From the NCBI GenBank assembly GCA_021776615.1, contig JAJFFO010000006.1:1-64000 (forward strand): a stretch of 64,000 nt of DNA, written 5' to 3'. The notes beneath the pieces were generated by a model. The model did not search any database, was not told where the DNA came from, and saw only the letters and a list, made by a program, of their open reading frames with translations. The stretch comes from Robiginitomaculum sp. (GTDB lineage: Bacteria > Pseudomonadota > Alphaproteobacteria > Caulobacterales > Maricaulaceae). This document shows, piece by piece, positions 8,264-17,737 of this stretch. Numbering within the stretch: position 1 is the stretch's first letter; the number at the start of each line of letters is the position of its first letter. The translations under genes and the position numbers were made by a program.

Positions 8264-9383
8264 AGTCACCCTCCTGGGCGTCGATCCAGGCTTTGATCAG
8301 GGCGACACCGCGCGCATCAATGGTCGAGCGGCCCAGCTCGGGCATCATTACCGCCGGGTCGGTTGAGTTCATCCGATACCAAAGGATGGACGCCTCGGCA
8401 TTGCCGGGCACAATGTCATAGAGCTTGCCGCCGGTGCCTTGCCCGGCCGCGATCGGCGGTTTGCAATGGCCGGCATTGCCTGCCGGATAAGTGTGGGCCG
8501 GGCGATCAAGATAAAGCGCCGAGGTGTCCGCCGCGCCCGTGGGGTTGTGGCAATGCCCGCAATTAATATCGAGATAAGCCCGTGCGCGTGCATCCAACGG
8601 CGCCTCTTCATCGCGCCAATTCGCATTACGTGGTGCTTCATCGGCACCGTCAAAGCCGGTTAGAAGGTTCAAAGCCGCCAGACGCTCAAGCTGGTTTTGC
8701 AGCCCGTCTTGATAAGCATAGGGTTTGTTGAGATGGCGCGGTGCGGGGCCGATCGGGGCAATGGCTTTGGTGGTTGCATTGGTCGCGTGGCAAGCCGTGC
8801 ACTGATTGGTATTGGGCACAATATAGGTGAAGGCGCGTTTCTTGCCATCGGCGTGTAATGTCACCGGCATGGTGCCGCCGGTGCGTTCCAAAACCGCCTC
8901 GGTCTGCGCCGCATTCCAGATATAGGGCAGGGCGACCCAGCCGTTTTCGCGGTGCACCAGAATGCGGGTTTCCATCAGCCGCACCTTGGCAAGGTTAAGG
9001 CCCGTGCCGCTAAAATCCGAGCTGGTATCCAACGTGTCCAGCAGCGTCCCATCTTTGGCTTTGGGATAATAAAATGTTTTTGACAGCACCGTGCCAACCG
9101 GGAAGTCGAGTGCCCCGCCTTCCCGGTATTGGGTGGTTTTGCCGGGCGGTATCCACAGGGTGCGCAATTTATGGGCGGCGTCAGTGTAAAGCGGCGTGTT
9201 GAGGTCATAGGGCACTACGTCCTGCCCCAGCGTCAACGCTTTGCCACGCACAGCCACCACGCCCCATGCACTTAAATTGGACGGGTTTTGCTCCATAAAG
9301 GCAGTGATTTTTTGCGCCTTTGGGCTACATGCTGCCGCCAGCAAAATCAGGGCGCTGCCAAGTGTTTTATGGAAAGGCTGCAT
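8256..9383 (-). CDS. SO2930-family diheme c-type cytochrome (lipoprotein)
   Basis: A 375-residue exported protein with lipobox LLAAAC at about residue 19. Two heme-binding CxxCH motifs are present: CTACH in NQCTACHATN and CGHCH in DINCGHCHNP. The arrangement matches the TIGR03806-type family, which is almost always next to a beta-helix protein of the TIGR03805 type, as here. The start codon directly abuts the stop of that upstream gene (TAA then ATG). The electron-transfer partner and substrate are unknown. Confidence 0.85.
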   Translation of the reverse strand: MQPFHKTLGSALILLAAACSPKAQKITAFMEQNPSNLSAWGVVAVRGKALTLGQDVVPYDLNTPLYTDAAHKLRTLWIPPGKTTQYREGGALDFPVGTVLSKTFYYPKAKDGTLLDTLDTSSDFSGTGLNLAKVRLMETRILVHRENGWVALPYIWNAAQTEAVLERTGGTMPVTLHADGKKRAFTYIVPNTNQCTACHATNATTKAIAPIGPAPRHLNKPYAYQDGLQNQLERLAALNLLTGFDGADEAPRNANWRDEEAPLDARARAYLDINCGHCHNPTGAADTSALYLDRPAHTYPAGNAGHCKPPIAAGQGTGGKLYDIVPGNAEASILWYRMNSTDPAVMMPELGRSTIDARGVALIKAWIDAQEGDCR

Positions 9384-10625
9384 TTAAAGCTCGACCGGCG
9401 GCAGGGCTGGCAAGGTGCAGGCATAGGCGCTTTGATCCATATTCGGCGCTTTATAGCCGTTGGGGCCGTCGGCATTTAGCATTTGCACTTCGCCATTATC
9501 CACGCACAAGCGTTTGTCCGCTGGCAATTGGCCGTCGGTCAGCAGTGCCGGATTGGCATAGCCGTCCCAAAGAATATCCGGCAGACGGCCGGTCAGGCCA
9601 AACATGGCAATGCGCAGGGCTTTTAACTCCAACGGCGCGGGTGATTGGCCGCCGCCTTCAAAGGTGTTGCCATGAATGAAGATGCCTTCCGGGTACGGGT
9701 CAAAACTTGGCTTAATCCCGCTTTCATTCATCGAGCCGATGGAGAAATAAGAGGAGATGACAATGTTGGAGGTTTTATTGTCTTTAATGATGTTATCAAA
9801 AATTTCCACCTTGTCATTGGCGTTGATAATAATGCCGGTGCCCGCCGGTACGCTGGAAACAATCGAGCCTTTGGGGGCGAAGTTTTTCAGATTATTGCTC
9901 TCCACCAGATTGTTATACACGCGGGTTTGCTCGCCGCGTTGTTCCAGATTGGGCAGGTTAAATACCAAAATACCGCCGGTATTATTGATCGCCACATTGT
10001 CGTAAACATCGGCATTGATCGAGTTTTCAACCTCTATACCGGCAACGTTTTGTTCGGCATGATTGCGGCGCATAATGATGTTTTTTGACTGGCCTACATA
10101 AATTCCAGCATCCGAAGCACCAATGGCGATGCTATCTTCAATGAGCACATTTTGGGTCTGCACCGGGTAAATGCCATAGGCCCCGTTTTTGGTGTCCGGG
10201 CCATTGGTCCATTCGGTACGCACGCCGCGGACAATAATGTTTTTGCCCTCGGTGATTTTTAACGCATCGCCTTTGGCGTCTTCAATGGCCAAATTTTCAA
10301 TGGTGAAATCGCTGGCGGTGACCAAAAGGCCTTCGGCGCCGGCAATCTGGTTTTTGAAGGACAATATGGTTTTGTCATGCCCGGCCCCTTTTATGGTCAC
10401 GCCGTCTACGTTCAAGGAAAGCGAGCGGTCAAAAGCGTAAATGCCCGCCGGAATGCTGATAATGTCGCCGGGCTTGGCGTCCAGTAATTGGGTTTGTAAT
10501 TGCTTTTGAAAAGCGTCCTGCGATGCGGCAGCATCTGTTGAAGCGGCGCTTTGCGTAGCCTTTTGTTCGCAGCCAAATAATGTCAATGCCATAAAGGCGC
10601 TGATTAATCCCCAATGTTTTGTCAT
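9384..10625 (-). CDS. Parallel beta-helix repeat lipoprotein (TIGR03805-like)
   Basis: A 413-residue exported protein with a lipobox ending at the cysteine in ALTLFGC (about residue 19). Residues 45-300 are right-handed parallel beta-helix repeats, with recurring turns such as NVDGVTIKGAG, SDFTIENLAIEDAKG, GKNIIVRGV and QNVLIEDSIAIGASDAGIYV. This resembles polysaccharide lyase and pectinase-like folds. The first repeat block LLDAKPGDIISIPAGIYAF is characteristic. It heads a two-gene operon with the diheme cytochrome. Function is unproven; an extracellular or outer-membrane oxidase or lyase role is only a guess. Confidence 0.85.
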   Translation of the reverse strand: MTKHWGLISAFMALTLFGCEQKATQSAASTDAAASQDAFQKQLQTQLLDAKPGDIISIPAGIYAFDRSLSLNVDGVTIKGAGHDKTILSFKNQIAGAEGLLVTASDFTIENLAIEDAKGDALKITEGKNIIVRGVRTEWTNGPDTKNGAYGIYPVQTQNVLIEDSIAIGASDAGIYVGQSKNIIMRRNHAEQNVAGIEVENSINADVYDNVAINNTGGILVFNLPNLEQRGEQTRVYNNLVESNNLKNFAPKGSIVSSVPAGTGIIINANDKVEIFDNIIKDNKTSNIVISSYFSIGSMNESGIKPSFDPYPEGIFIHGNTFEGGGQSPAPLELKALRIAMFGLTGRLPDILWDGYANPALLTDGQLPADKRLCVDNGEVQMLNADGPNGYKAPNMDQSAYACTLPALPPVEL

Positions 10626-10744
10626 CTTCTTACTCCCCTTCTTTATCGCATTGTGGGATTTGCTGCGCCAGAAATCCAGAAAAACCTTTGGCTAATGGAA
10701 GCAGATGTCATACTTTGTGCGCCATTGGCACAAAGGGGATGAAA

Positions 10745-11128
10745 ATGACCAATGAGAACAAAATAAAATTTATGAAAATCGCATTGGTAATGATCGGGCT
10801 GATTTATATTTTTGGCATTTTCACCTTGATGAAAATCCTGCCCGATAGCTGGGGGTGGGAGCCGCATCAGCACGAATATGAGCTGATGATTATGGGCATT
10901 TACGCCACCCTTGGCGTCTTCCTGCTGCTGGCCTCATTGGATCCGCTCGCCAACCGCAGCTTAATCTGGTTCACCATTGCCTCCAATATTGTGCACGGTT
11001 TCATCATGCTGTCGCTAGCTCTACTGGACCCGGCAGAAACGCCAAATCTTTGGGGTGATATCCCGGCATTGTTTTTGATCGCAATGGTGTTGTGGGTGTT
11101 AATGCCCAAAAAACCCGAGCCATCTTAA
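10745..11128 (+). CDS. Small four-helix membrane protein (DUF6632-like)
   Basis: A 127-residue integral membrane protein with helices around residues 7-29, 43-62, 69-90 and 103-121. Conserved-looking stretches are YELMIMGIYATLGVFLLLAS, SLIWFTIASNIVHG and DIPALFLIAMVLWVLMP. AAAGGGG at 10732-10738 fits the ATG at 10745; an ATG six bases earlier abuts it. A longer frame back to 10619 lacks a ribosome site. It resembles small proteins annotated DUF6632, but that assignment is tentative. Divergent from the beta-helix operon. Confidence 0.7.
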   Translation: MTNENKIKFMKIALVMIGLIYIFGIFTLMKILPDSWGWEPHQHEYELMIMGIYATLGVFLLLASLDPLANRSLIWFTIASNIVHGFIMLSLALLDPAETPNLWGDIPALFLIAMVLWVLMPKKPEPS

Positions 11129-11257
11129 CGGCAGAGCGTTTGGCTCGCACATTCTCGACTTGGGTGTACAAGTGTTAATGTGACAATGCCGCTTTGGCTG
11201 GTATTTTGAGATTAACTAAGAATGGGCATTTCGTTGTAAATATAGGGTGGGCAAATC

Positions 11258-14134
11258 ATGAAATTCAAAAGCTTTTTATACGCGGGTACATTTTTGCTAT
11301 TGGCCTCTTGCACCGATGGTGCCGCGAATAAGCAAGGTGACACCCAAGCGGGCGCAGCCCCCGGCACAACGGAGCCAGCCGCCACTTCTGAGTTTGCTTT
11401 GCCCTATGAAAAATTCACCATGGAAAATGGCCTTGAGGTGATTTTGCACGTGGATAAGTCTGACCCGATTGTCGCCTTCACTACGGTCATTCATGCGGGC
11501 AGCAATCGCGAAAAGAAAGGCCGCACCGGCTTTGCGCATTTCTTTGAACATATGGCGTTTAACGATTCTGAAAACGTACCGCGTGGCTGGAACCGCAAAG
11601 CGATCCCGGATTGGGGCGGTGCGCGCAATGGCGGTACTTGGAGCGATGGCACGATTTATTATGAAGTGGTGCCCAAGGACGCATTTGATAAAATTCTGTG
11701 GATCGATAGTGACCGTTTGGGATACATGCTCAATACCGTCACCAACGCGGCACTGGAGCGCGAAAAACAGGTCGTCAAGAACGAGAAAAGGCAGCGCGTG
11801 GATAATGCGCCCTATGGCTATTCTCAAGAGGTCATTCGCAAAGCGCTCTACCCGGAAGGTCATCCCTATAGCTGGACGGTGATCGGCGCACTGCCAGATT
11901 TGCAAGCTGCGACGCTGGAAGATTTGAAAGAGTTTTACCAACAGGTTTACGGGGCCGGTAATGCCACCTTGGCCATTGTTGGTGATATTGATATTGCCGA
12001 AACCAAAGCTAAGGTCCAGCAATGGTTTGGTGAAATTCGCCGTGGGCCAGACGTGCAGCCCTTGCCGCCAATGCCGGTCAGTCTGGCGCAATCACAGGCG
12101 CTGTATTTTGAAGATAATTTTGCCAAACTGCCGGAATTACGCATCACATTTCCCTCGGTAGAGACCTATCACGCGGATGAGCAGGCCTTGAATGTTTTGG
12201 CGCAGATATTGGCGGGCAGTAAAAATTCTGTCCTCTATAGGCACGTGGTAGCGCAGGAAAAACTGGCGCCGGGTGTGCGTAGTTTCAATAACAGCATGGA
12301 ACTGGCTGGTGAGTTTGTTTTTAGGGTTCGTGCTAATGTCGGCATTGATCTGGATGCGGTTCACGCGGCCATTGAGGCCGCCTTCGACCAATTTGAGCGT
12401 GATGGCGTTGATGCCAAAGATTTGCAACGCATCAAGGCCGAACAGGAAACCATCCTGTATTCCAACGTGTCCACAATTTTGGGCAAAGCCAACCAGATGG
12501 CCTCGGACAATGAGTTTGCCGGTGATCCGGCCTATGCGATCAAATCGGCGAAATTGCTGGATGCGGTGACCGCCGCCGATGTGATGGCGGCCTATCAAAC
12601 CTACATTAAAGGCAAGCCATCGATCATCACCAGCTTTGTCCCCAAAGGGCAGGTGGATCTGGCGATAGAGGGTTCGACCCAAGCCAGCGTCTGGATTGAA
12701 GAGGTCAAAACCAATGTGGCCAGTGAAGAGGTCAGTCAGGGCGCTGAGGCCAGTTACGAAAAAACGCCGAGCAAATATGATCGGTCGGAACCGGATTTTG
12801 GTGAATTACCGCTATTGAAAATGCCAGCGATTTGGGAGGCCAGCCTGAGCAATGGTTTGTCGCTGCTTGGCATTGAAAACGACGAAACGCCTTTGGTGAA
12901 TTTTGATATCACCATTGATGGCGGTGCCTGGCTCGACCCCTTGGCGAAAAAAGGCACGGCTAGTCTTTTGGCGCGACTGATGAATGAGGGAACGGCGACA
13001 AAAACTGCGGCCGAACTGGAACAAGCTATTGGCCTGTTGGGCTCCGGTATTCAGGTCAGCGCAGACGCTGAAGAAATTACCATTAGTGTGACGTCCTTGG
13101 CCAAAAATTTCGAAGCAAGTGTTGGTTTGGTTGGTGAGATTTTGTCGCAACCCCGGTGGGAAGAGGCCGATTTCGACCGTGTAAAGTCGGCGGCTTTGAC
13201 AGCGATTAAAGGCCGTGAAGCCAACCCAAATTCGATTGCTCGCTTGTCATTTACCAAGCTGATCTATGGTGACCAACACCCTTCTGGCACGCCGCAAAGT
13301 GGCAGCTCGCAAACCGTCACCGGCATAACGCTGGAAGATTTGCAGGCCGCGCATAACACTCTATTGGGCGCAAAGGCGCGTTTGCATATTGCCGGTGATG
13401 TTTCGCAAGCGCGTGCTATTGCCGCTTTTGATCAATTAGCGGCCATGTTCACGCCCGGTACTGGGCAAATGCCGGCTTATGAGATTGCCGAGCAGGACAA
13501 TGCGGGCAAGGTGTTCTTTATCGACGTGCCCGATAGCAAGCAAAGCGCGGTTTATATTGGGCAATTATCGCTGGCCAGCACCGATGCCGACGCCAATAAG
13601 CTAAATTTCACCAATGAAAAGCTCGGTGGCGGTATTAGCGGTGATCTGGCTCAAACCTTGCGCATTGAAAAGGGCTATACCTATGGCGCAGTGTCCTTCA
13701 TCACCACAGGAAAGTCACCGCAAACCTTCGTGGCGATCACCAGCGTTCGCGCCAATGCCACCAAGGCATCTTTGGAGATTATGCGCGACATGATCGCTAA
13801 TTATGGCAAGGACTTTACCGATGCTGATGTCATTACCACTCAGCAAAAACTGATTAAAGAAAACACTCGGGCTTTTGAAAGTTTAGGGGCCAAGCTGGGC
13901 ATATTGCACACGGTCAGCAAATACGGCAAAAGCAAAAAATATGTTGAGGAAGAACAACAGGAATTGGTCGCCATGCAAGTGGATGACTTCAAAGCCATTG
14001 CCGATAAATATCTCGATGAGAGCCAGATGACCTATTTGATCGTCGGCGATAAGGCCACGCAATTTGAGCCGGTGAAGGAATTTGCCGGTGGCGAAGTCAC
14101 AGAGCTGGATATTTATGGCAATGTGGTTGATTAA
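11258..14134 (+). CDS. M16 family zinc metallopeptidase, two-domain lipoprotein
   Basis: A 958-residue protein with two complete M16 halves. The lipobox LLLAS-C18 indicates export and lipid anchoring. The first half carries the inverted zinc motif HFFEH at 94-98 in GFAHFFEHMAFND, the active site. The second half (from about residue 530, beginning PAIWEASLSNGLSLLGIEND) lacks an HxxEH and is the inactive partner, with IEKGYTYGAVS near its end. Such fused pitrilysin-type proteases degrade peptides in the periplasm. It is a single gene converging on thpR. Confidence 0.93.
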   Translation: MKFKSFLYAGTFLLLASCTDGAANKQGDTQAGAAPGTTEPAATSEFALPYEKFTMENGLEVILHVDKSDPIVAFTTVIHAGSNREKKGRTGFAHFFEHMAFNDSENVPRGWNRKAIPDWGGARNGGTWSDGTIYYEVVPKDAFDKILWIDSDRLGYMLNTVTNAALEREKQVVKNEKRQRVDNAPYGYSQEVIRKALYPEGHPYSWTVIGALPDLQAATLEDLKEFYQQVYGAGNATLAIVGDIDIAETKAKVQQWFGEIRRGPDVQPLPPMPVSLAQSQALYFEDNFAKLPELRITFPSVETYHADEQALNVLAQILAGSKNSVLYRHVVAQEKLAPGVRSFNNSMELAGEFVFRVRANVGIDLDAVHAAIEAAFDQFERDGVDAKDLQRIKAEQETILYSNVSTILGKANQMASDNEFAGDPAYAIKSAKLLDAVTAADVMAAYQTYIKGKPSIITSFVPKGQVDLAIEGSTQASVWIEEVKTNVASEEVSQGAEASYEKTPSKYDRSEPDFGELPLLKMPAIWEASLSNGLSLLGIENDETPLVNFDITIDGGAWLDPLAKKGTASLLARLMNEGTATKTAAELEQAIGLLGSGIQVSADAEEITISVTSLAKNFEASVGLVGEILSQPRWEEADFDRVKSAALTAIKGREANPNSIARLSFTKLIYGDQHPSGTPQSGSSQTVTGITLEDLQAAHNTLLGAKARLHIAGDVSQARAIAAFDQLAAMFTPGTGQMPAYEIAEQDNAGKVFFIDVPDSKQSAVYIGQLSLASTDADANKLNFTNEKLGGGISGDLAQTLRIEKGYTYGAVSFITTGKSPQTFVAITSVRANATKASLEIMRDMIANYGKDFTDADVITTQQKLIKENTRAFESLGAKLGILHTVSKYGKSKKYVEEEQQELVAMQVDDFKAIADKYLDESQMTYLIVGDKATQFEPVKEFAGGEVTELDIYGNVVD

Positions 14135-14153
14135 GCGCCGGCGCTAATCAACC
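14125..14153. other. Near-perfect palindrome spanning two convergent stop codons
   Basis: GGTTGATTA at 14125-14133 and TAATCAACC at 14145-14153 flank GCGCC|GGCGC, with a single extra A at 14134. The structure covers the TAA of the M16 gene and the TAG of thpR. Either transcript could fold it into a 12-13 bp hairpin. No T run follows on either strand. Confidence 0.65.
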
Positions 14154-14680
14154 CATAAGGGGTAATGCTCAAGCGGTGTATAGCGCGCCGGGTTGGTACC
14201 AAGATAACTTTGGGTGAGCGCGAAGTTTTCCGCGTCAAAGCGCGGCGCGCTAAATCCCGATACCCGCTCCATAAACCGCGCGGCATCCACATCTAGCGTG
14301 CCGTTGCAATAGGCCAAGGTGATGTGCGGAATATAGGTTTTGCGCTCTATCGCCAGCCCGACTTTGCGCCCCGCTTGTTTGCAGCTTTGCGCGAGCTCTG
14401 CAAGCGCGGCATTGGGCGCAATCCCCATCCACAAAGCGCGCGGTTCCTTTCCGCCAAAAACCCCGGCTTCGCCCAAGGACAATGGGAAGAATTGCTGGTT
14501 GATGCGCGCCAATTCGTGGCGCAATTCTGCGGCCACAGGCGGGGTGACATCGCCATAAAAACACAAAGTAATGTGCAGATTTTCGCGGGGTCGCCAATGG
14601 GCACCCGGCACCCCGTATTGCAACCCCTTCAAGGCTTGCGCGATTGTCTCTGGCACTGGCAAAGCCGCAAACAGACGCAT
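14144..14680 (-). CDS. thpR: RNA 2',3'-cyclic phosphodiesterase (2'-5' RNA ligase family)
   Basis: A 178-residue 2H-phosphoesterase. Its two catalytic HxT motifs are HITLCF at H36 and HITLAY at H119, at the usual spacing for ThpR. The enzyme opens 2',3'-cyclic phosphates and can reversibly join tRNA halves in vitro. The ATG at 14680 is chosen because GGAG lies 6 bases upstream and MRLFAALPVP is the family's normal N-terminus. The frame stays open 39 codons upstream without a ribosome site. Confidence 0.93.
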   Translation of the reverse strand: MRLFAALPVPETIAQALKGLQYGVPGAHWRPRENLHITLCFYGDVTPPVAAELRHELARINQQFFPLSLGEAGVFGGKEPRALWMGIAPNAALAELAQSCKQAGRKVGLAIERKTYIPHITLAYCNGTLDVDAARFMERVSGFSAPRFDAENFALTQSYLGTNPARYTPLEHYPLWVD

Positions 14681-14851
14681 GTGAAACTCCAATCCGGAAC
14701 CAGCAATAAAGCCACCATTGTGAAAGCTTGAGGTGCGGACCGCAATATCGACGTGCATGACAATTGTTATAGACAAAAAGTAAATGTTAGTTGACATATA
14801 AAATTTGGGTTAGTAAAGGGTCATTGTCATTTAATCAAAGGAGCCGTACAT

Positions 14852-15769
14852 ATGTTTCGTAATTTTTCTATTTTCAAGCGCCCGGTGCTTGGCCTGATGC
14901 TTTTGCTAGCTTCTGTCGCGGTATTTGCGCCAAGCGCCGTTTTTGCCGATCAGGCTTCATGGATTGACGTCAAAGTTGAAGGCGAGGGGCCGTCAGTCAT
15001 TCTTATCCCCGGCCTGTCTTCATCGTCGGATGTATGGACGGCAACTGCCGCCGCCCTGAAGCCCACGCATCGGGTGCATTTGGTGCAGGTTAAGGGCTTT
15101 GCTGACAGCGCAGCCGCACAAAGTATGGACAGCGATGGGCTGATGGCCGGGCTAACCGCCCAATTGGCAGAGTATATTACCACCCACACCTCGGCGCGGC
15201 CGACAGTTATTGGTCATTCCATGGGCGGGTATTTGGCCTTGCGGCTTAGCCGCGATCATCCGACGCTTATTGGCAAAATAGTGATTGTCGATGCTTTGCC
15301 ATTTTACAGCACCCTTTTTAACCCGGCGGCGACGGCAGAGGGTATGAAGGCCACAGCCACCGGATTTAAGGCGCAAGTGATTGCCGGGGCCGCACAGGAC
15401 CCGGCCCAGCGTCGCCCGCAGCAAAGCCGAATGCTGTCCAACATGGTCACAGGTGCAGATGACCTAAACACGGTCACCGATTGGGCCATGCAAAGCGATG
15501 CAAAAGTGGTTGGGCAAGCGGTGTTTGAGTTGATGACATCGGATTTGCGCGGTGATTTGGCCGGACTGAAAACTCCAAGTCTGGTATTGGCCGCATGGGC
15601 ACCGGGCGGGCCGTTTTCGCAAGCACAAACACTGGGGTTTTGGCAAGGTCAATATGCCGCGCACCCCACCGTCATTGTCGAGACCGTTAGTAGCGCCAAG
15701 CACTTTATCATGCTTGACCAGCCAGACGTGTTTATCACCCGTATCAAAGCGTTTTTGACTGAAAGCTAA
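14852..15769 (+). CDS. Exported alpha/beta-fold hydrolase
   Basis: A 305-residue protein with a signal peptide (residues 1-32, VFA at the cleavage site). The oxyanion strand VILIPGLSSSSDVW is at about 49-62, the nucleophile elbow is GHSMGG (S123), and a C-terminal histidine lies in SAKHFIML (H284). The fold is clear; the substrate is not. AGGAG lies 8 bases before the ATG. It is a single gene, divergent from thpR and convergent with the aldo-keto reductase. Confidence 0.88.
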   Translation: MFRNFSIFKRPVLGLMLLLASVAVFAPSAVFADQASWIDVKVEGEGPSVILIPGLSSSSDVWTATAAALKPTHRVHLVQVKGFADSAAAQSMDSDGLMAGLTAQLAEYITTHTSARPTVIGHSMGGYLALRLSRDHPTLIGKIVIVDALPFYSTLFNPAATAEGMKATATGFKAQVIAGAAQDPAQRRPQQSRMLSNMVTGADDLNTVTDWAMQSDAKVVGQAVFELMTSDLRGDLAGLKTPSLVLAAWAPGGPFSQAQTLGFWQGQYAAHPTVIVETVSSAKHFIMLDQPDVFITRIKAFLTES

Positions 15770-15775
15770 GCGGTT

Positions 15776-16816
15776 TTAGGGACAGGGAGAGCGGTGTACA
15801 TCATTGAGGGTGTTCACCGCTTCTTCCAATGTTTCATTCCACGCAATGTCAAAGGCATCCATATCGGTCTTTAACTGCGCCATATTGGTGGCACCAATCA
15901 AGGTCGAAGTGACAAACGGCCGACTATCACAAAATTTTAACGCCAATTGAACTGGGCTTAACCCATGCGCGGCGGCGCAATCAAGGCAGGCCTGAATGGC
16001 ATTTTGCGCGCCGACGCTTTCATAACGGCTCATCCGCCCAAACAAGGTGCCGCGCGCGCCTTCGGGCTCGGCACCATCTTGATATTTACCAGTGAGAAAC
16101 CCCTGACCCAATGGCGAATAGGCCAGCAAGCCCACGTCCTCGCGCAATGACATTTCTGCAAGGTCGGTTTCAAACGTGCGATTGAGCAGATTGTAGGCAT
16201 TTTGGATCGACGCAATGCGCGGGCCGCCACTTTTCTGCGCCTCTTGCAAAAACCGCATAACCCCCCACGCGGTCTCGTTGGAGACACCGATATGACGGAT
16301 ATTGCCCTTCTCAACATGCTTGCCAAGGGCTTCCAGCGTCACTTCAAACGGGGTGAAATCCTGTGCATAATCTTTGAACCCGTGCCCACCCCAAAGGGTC
16401 AGGCGGCGGTCCGGCCAGTGCAGTTGATAAAGATCGATATAGTCGGTTTGCAGGCGTTTCAAACTGCCCTCAATGGCTTCGTCAATCTGGCTGGCGATGA
16501 GGCGGGTAGGGACGCCATCCTTACGAAACCAATTCATTGCCGAGCGCCCGGCTATTTTGGTGGCCAGTACAATGTCGTGGCGATTTTTGCGGGCCTTGAA
16601 CCAGCTGCCGATAATGCTTTCCGTCGCCCCTTGGGTCCGGGGTTTTGGCGGAATCGCATAAAGCTCTGCGGTATCGATGAAATTAACCCCGCGCCCCACA
16701 GCATAATCCATTTGGCCGTGGCCTTCTTCTTCGGTGTTTTGCTGGCCCCACGTCATGGTGCCAAGGCCGATAGCCGATACCTTAAGGCCGGTGCGGCCAA
16801 GCGGAAGATATTCCAT
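15776..16816 (-). CDS. tas: NADP(H)-dependent aldo-keto reductase (Tas-like)
   Basis: A 346-residue TIM-barrel oxidoreductase. The start MEYLPLGRTGLKVSAIGLGT is typical. The catalytic tetrad is recognisable: D and Y in FIDTAELYAI, K in VLATKIAG, and H in YQLHWPDR. The C-terminal FVTSTLIGATNMAQLKTD binds NADPH phosphate. The insertion containing LWGGHGFKDY matches the Tas subgroup. The physiological substrate is unknown; E. coli Tas can support tyrosine prototrophy when overexpressed. Confidence 0.9.
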   Translation of the reverse strand: MEYLPLGRTGLKVSAIGLGTMTWGQQNTEEEGHGQMDYAVGRGVNFIDTAELYAIPPKPRTQGATESIIGSWFKARKNRHDIVLATKIAGRSAMNWFRKDGVPTRLIASQIDEAIEGSLKRLQTDYIDLYQLHWPDRRLTLWGGHGFKDYAQDFTPFEVTLEALGKHVEKGNIRHIGVSNETAWGVMRFLQEAQKSGGPRIASIQNAYNLLNRTFETDLAEMSLREDVGLLAYSPLGQGFLTGKYQDGAEPEGARGTLFGRMSRYESVGAQNAIQACLDCAAAHGLSPVQLALKFCDSRPFVTSTLIGATNMAQLKTDMDAFDIAWNETLEEAVNTLNDVHRSPCP

Positions 16817-16860
16817 AAAATTTCCTAGAGATTTGCTTAAAACTTATGAGAAGCGATAAT

Positions 16861-17655
16861 TTAGGGCGTGTCGCACGGAATGTGGCGGCTTTGCATCTCA
16901 ATTTCAAGCCAATGGTCAAGCGCTTCGCCAATTAGCGCCGCGCCTTCTTTGGTCGGGTGCAGGCCATCGCCTTGGATGAAATCATGCTCAATGGCATCGC
17001 CCTTCGCATTGGCCAGCGGCTGCAGCAAAAATGCAAATAAGGGCAGGCAATATTCTTCGGCTAAATCCCGGTAAATTTCGTCAAAACTGGCAGCATATTG
17101 TGCGCCCAAATTGTTCGATGCCCGCATGCCGGTCAGATAAACATCAAGGCGTCGTTTGCGGGCTTTTTCTATCATTGCCACCAGATTTTGCCGGGTCTGT
17201 GCCGGGTCCAGCCCGTTCAACATATCATTTGCCCCCAATGCTATCAGCACGCCATTGGCTTGCGGGCCCACCGACCAGTCAAAGCGCGCCAACCCGTTGG
17301 CGGTGGTGTCGGCTGACACCCCGGCATTGCGTACCTCAATGACATGACCCTCAACAGCCTTGGCGTCGCGTGCTTCCATTTGCCGGGCAATTACGGCCGG
17401 AAATGCATCCTCAGGCTTTAACCCCAGACCCGCGGTCAAGCTGTCCCCCAGCATGACCAAAACATAGGCGTGTTCGGCCTGCGTTGCGGCTTTCTCAGCG
17501 TCCGGCGCTGGTTTGAGCGGGGCTGGCGCGGGCGTTTCAAGCGTGGCGGTGCGCGGCGGGGTTTGCGAAGTGTCGGCCCGTTCATTTGGCGGTGTACACC
17601 CGCTGAGTGCCAACACCATTGCCGCCATCACAATAAGTTGATTCCGTTTTTTCAC
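16861..17655 (-). CDS. tesA: SGNH/GDSL hydrolase, TesA-like arylesterase (lipoprotein)
   Basis: A GDSL esterase of about 265 residues. It has lipobox ALSGC, a proline-rich linker (about 30-55), block I GDSLTAGLG with the nucleophile serine, the block III ALGANDML, and block V DGLHPT with the D-H pair. I prefer the GTG at 17655 because AAGGA sits 6 bases upstream; the ATG at 17661 directly abuts that site. It is divergent from the ybbA-ybbP-like pair by under 100 bases, the arrangement known from many proteobacteria. Lipid anchoring is unusual compared with soluble periplasmic TesA. Confidence 0.9.
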   Translation of the reverse strand: MKKRNQLIVMAAMVLALSGCTPPNERADTSQTPPRTATLETPAPAPLKPAPDAEKAATQAEHAYVLVMLGDSLTAGLGLKPEDAFPAVIARQMEARDAKAVEGHVIEVRNAGVSADTTANGLARFDWSVGPQANGVLIALGANDMLNGLDPAQTRQNLVAMIEKARKRRLDVYLTGMRASNNLGAQYAASFDEIYRDLAEEYCLPLFAFLLQPLANAKGDAIEHDFIQGDGLHPTKEGAALIGEALDHWLEIEMQSRHIPCDTP

Positions 17656-17737
17656 TGGCATTCCTTATTGAATATCGATATGAAACTTGAATAGAGTATC
17701 TAACACCGAACGCCAATAAAAAAAAGAAGATTTCAAA

